The notes under the pieces are model-generated. The model ran no database searches. It was not told the origin of the DNA and saw nothing but the letters and a program-made list of their open reading frames with translations. Both the position numbers and the translations under genes were made by a program. Of a stretch of 7,465 nucleotides of DNA, positions 5,958 to 7,465 are shown one piece after another; within the stretch, counting starts at the first letter, position 1; every line of letters starts with the position of its first letter. The DNA is from Actinomycetota bacterium. GTDB lineage: Bacteria > Actinomycetota > Coriobacteriia > Coriobacteriales > RUG844. The stretch lies in the NCBI GenBank assembly GCA_013335845.1, contig JAAXUU010000056.1:1-7465 (forward strand), read 5' to 3'.

Positions 5958-6034
5958 TGCGGGGTGGAGCAGTCTGGTAGCTCGCCGGGCTCATAACCCG
6001 GAGGTCATAGGTTCAAATCCTGTCCCCGCGACCA
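5958..6034 (+). tRNA. Initiator tRNA-fMet (CAT anticodon), CCA encoded
   Basis: A complete 77-nt cloverleaf: acceptor stem 5958-5964 / 6024-6030, D stem GAGC/GCTC (5967-5970 / 5980-5983), anticodon stem CCGGG/CCCGG (5985-5989 / 5997-6001) with loop CTCATAA and anticodon CAT at 5992-5994, T arm 6007-6023 with loop TTCAAAT, then A73 and encoded CCA (6032-6034). Initiator marks are the three G-C pairs next to the anticodon loop, the A11-U24 pair in the D stem and the weak first acceptor pair. That pair is T1-G72 (U-G) rather than the common C1-A72 mismatch. Its job is to bring formyl-Met to start codons. It is a single-gene unit with its own promoter and terminator. Confidence 0.96.
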
Positions 6035-6044
6035 AAAAACGTAC

Positions 6045-6075
6045 AGCTCCGAGGTTTTTGGCTTCGGAGCTTTTT
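6045..6075 (+). terminator. Intrinsic terminator after tRNA-fMet, possibly bidirectional
   Basis: Perfect 8-bp stem AGCTCCGA (6045-6052) / TCGGAGCT (6064-6071), 11-nt loop, then TTTT. On the minus strand the same stem is followed after five bases by six T, so it may also end the torD transcript, whose stop lies 54 bp away. Confidence 0.85.
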
Positions 6076-6128
6076 CGTTGTGTCGGGCATTTTGTAAGCG
6101 GTTTGTAGGGCTATAACCCGCACGCGAA

Positions 6129-7031
6129 CTATATGATAGTGACAAGCTCGCAGTCTTCAAGGCCAAACAGGCGGATTGCCTTGAGCGTGTCAAGTTCTGC
6201 TTCGGTGGCAGCGAGTGCATCACTCCGAGGCTGAAGCGCCGTAACTACCTGTGTGGTCGCGGCTTCAGGCTCAGCATCTGTCATAAGGCACTCAGACCAA
6301 TAGGCAGCTTCGCCAAGAAAGATCGCATCGGACTTGGCGAATTGCGCGAGTGACTCGAGCATCTGCGGATACAGGCGCGCAGTCTGCCCGGTTCGGGCTT
6401 TGCGCGCAAGGTCGGAGAACCAGTTTGTTGCATGTGTCGCCATAAAGGATTGCTGATCGCGCAAGTTTGCATGCAAAGCCGCGAGGTTTCCAACGCGCAT
6501 CGCCTCGAGTGCTCGCTGTCCTAGGTGTGCCAAGTAGGCGCAGATAAGCGAGACGTGGTCATCCGGCACATGCCCAAAGCGTTTAGCTTGCAGCCCGTGT
6601 TCAGCGAAGATGTGGCGCACTATTACGGTGTTAGACTGAAAATACGAGGCCTCGTTGGTGCGATAGGGTGACTCATACGGCAATGCTTCAGGCGCGCCCG
6701 GGCCCATAAAAAGACGCGTGAACTCGCCTTTCACTTCATCGGCGAACATAGCGATATCGGCACCTTCGCCGGCACGCAGCATGCGGAGGAACTCCATCAC
6801 GTTACCTAGAGATGGATCATCACCCGCGTAGCCATCCAAGATTTCAATCGTGGCGTTAGATAACAACGCTTCCATAAGCTCGGCAGAGGGATTGCCGCCA
6901 AGCAACTTGTGGAAGAGTGTGTACAGATAGATACGAGAGAGAAGCAGTGCCTCCACGGTCTGCGATTCCGAGCAAAGCGCTTCTTGGTTTGCCATTCCCA
7001 CGTCGGTCGTCATTTCGTTTTCAGTTGTCAT
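6129..7031 (-). CDS. TorD/DmsD-family molybdoenzyme maturation chaperone
   Basis: Cytoplasmic, mostly helical chaperone that guards a molybdopterin oxidoreductase catalytic subunit while its cofactor is inserted, before Tat export (established for the family). It has 300 residues from ATG 7031. Family signatures: EFTRLFMGPG at 103-112, PYESPYR at 118-124 and PDDHVSLICAYLAHL at 156-170. Typical TorD/DmsD proteins are about 190-230 residues; this one has an N-terminal extension of about 25 and an acidic C-terminal extension beyond about 245. A TTG at 7043 could add four residues but has no ribosome site; GGGA lies before ATG 7031. It follows the DmsB-like gene on the same strand, which fits service to that oxidoreductase. 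Confidence 0.88.
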   Translation of the reverse strand: MTTENEMTTDVGMANQEALCSESQTVEALLLSRIYLYTLFHKLLGGNPSAELMEALLSNATIEILDGYAGDDPSLGNVMEFLRMLRAGEGADIAMFADEVKGEFTRLFMGPGAPEALPYESPYRTNEASYFQSNTVIVRHIFAEHGLQAKRFGHVPDDHVSLICAYLAHLGQRALEAMRVGNLAALHANLRDQQSFMATHATNWFSDLARKARTGQTARLYPQMLESLAQFAKSDAIFLGEAAYWSECLMTDAEPEAATTQVVTALQPRSDALAATEAELDTLKAIRLFGLEDCELVTII

Positions 7032-7056
7032 TGCTTTTCCCAATCGATTCTATCCG

Positions 7057-7087
7057 GTGCGGGAACCGCGCGTGGCGGCCCCCGCAC
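7057..7087 (-). other. Large GC-rich hairpin between the DmsB-like gene and torD
   Basis: Outer stem GTGCGGG (7057-7063) / CCCGCAC (7081-7087), a 2x2 internal loop, inner stem CCGC (7066-7069) / GCGG (7075-7078) and a 5-nt loop. No U-tract follows on either strand, so it is not a standard intrinsic terminator. In the minus-strand mRNA it would lie between two genes of one operon, where it could shield the upstream message from 3' decay or lower torD output (inference). Confidence 0.65.
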
Positions 7088-7105
7088 TATACAGAGCAGT
7101 TGAAC

Positions 7106-7465
7106 TTACAGAACGATCTCAGTGAAGTCATCACGCAGGGCAGCGGTGTTGGCCTTGATCAGCAGATTGGGGCTAGTCGTGCTTGAGGGCTCCGTGCATG
7201 GTAGCTCACTCACCAAGCCTTCGCCGTACTTAGCGCGCAGCTTATCCATTTCACCGAAGTCGATAGCGCGCATAGGACACGCGCTTACGCATACCGTACT
7301 CATGCCCCCGGCACGCAAGGCAGAGCAGGTGTCGCACTTCTGTACGATACCGTCATCTTCCATGTATTGCGGAGCGCCGTAGGGGCAGACCTTCACGCAG
7401 GTCTGGCAACCGATACACGTCGCATCGTCATGTTGCACGGTGCCGTCAGCGTCCTTGTACATAGC
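7106..7465 (-). CDS. DmsB-like 4Fe-4S electron-transfer subunit (5' end outside window)
   Basis: Iron-sulfur subunit of a DMSO-reductase-family molybdoenzyme, carrying electrons between the quinone side and the molybdenum subunit. The C-terminal 119 residues or so are visible; full DmsB proteins are about 200, so about 80 residues with further Cys groups are missing. The ATG at 7462 is internal because the frame runs off the edge. Visible iron-sulfur ligands: CxxCxxCxxxCP in CIGCQTCVKVCPYGAPQY, then CDTC and, 11 residues on, CVSACPMRAIDFG, the same spacing as E. coli DmsB. The end (SPNLLIK) also matches that family's tail. Other family members (NrfC-, PhsB-like) are less likely but the exact substrate enzyme cannot be told. 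The torD gene follows 74 bp on. Confidence 0.92.
   Translation of the reverse strand, partial: AMYKDADGTVQHDDATCIGCQTCVKVCPYGAPQYMEDDGIVQKCDTCSALRAGGMSTVCVSACPMRAIDFGEMDKLRAKYGEGLVSELPCTEPSSTTSPNLLIKANTAALRDDFTEIVL

Noticed and set aside
5958..6034. tRNA 3' end as an integration site for the neighbouring Dms module
   Set aside because: No second copy of the tRNA 3' end, no integrase gene and no attachment repeat is visible in the window.
5911..6108. 65-codon plus-strand open frame running through the tRNA and terminator
   Set aside because: It overlaps a complete tRNA-fMet gene and its terminator, so it is not a protein gene.

Overview
This 7.5-kb window is bacterial chromosome with moderate GC, falling in the intergenic gap at 5701-5957 and looking higher in the last kilobase by eye. 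Gene content (Pst phosphate uptake, a DUF951 protein, a UPF0237 ACT protein, and a DmsB/TorD anaerobic oxidoreductase module) suggests an anaerobic Gram-positive bacterium. Class Coriobacteriia (Eggerthellaceae-like) is the best guess, made by inference from gene content and style; no marker gene here fixes it.

Layout. (1) 1-2998, plus strand: a tightly packed phosphate operon, pstC (5' end outside the window) - pstA - pstB - phoU, with junctions of -8, -4 and +2 bp. PstC and PstA form the permease, PstB is the ATPase and PhoU couples the transporter to phosphate signalling. (2) 3079-3659, plus: an Hsp20 small heat-shock gene with its own extended -10 promoter, an inverted repeat at the start of its leader, a clear Shine-Dalgarno site that sets the start at 3162, and an intrinsic terminator. 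(3) 3721-4367: a strong, probably bidirectional terminator, then a minus-strand UPF0237 ACT-domain gene diverging from a plus-strand DUF951 gene across 110 bp. (4) 4398-5700, minus: a two-gene, translationally coupled unit. It encodes an unknown small membrane protein and a membrane-anchored protein with an Arg/Tyr hexapeptide-repeat tail inside the cell and a LytM/M23-like domain outside that has lost the first metal-binding His. (5) 5899-6075, plus: promoter, initiator tRNA-fMet and terminator. (6) 6129-7465, minus: the 3' part of a DmsB-like iron-sulfur subunit gene followed by a TorD/DmsD-type chaperone gene, with a large GC-rich hairpin between them.

Most of the window is conserved housekeeping material. 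The parts least explained by known families are the 4398-5700 pair, the inverted repeat in the hsp20 leader, the hairpin between the dmsB-like gene and torD, and the U1-G72 end pair of the initiator tRNA. I see no CRISPR array, insertion sequence or phage gene.
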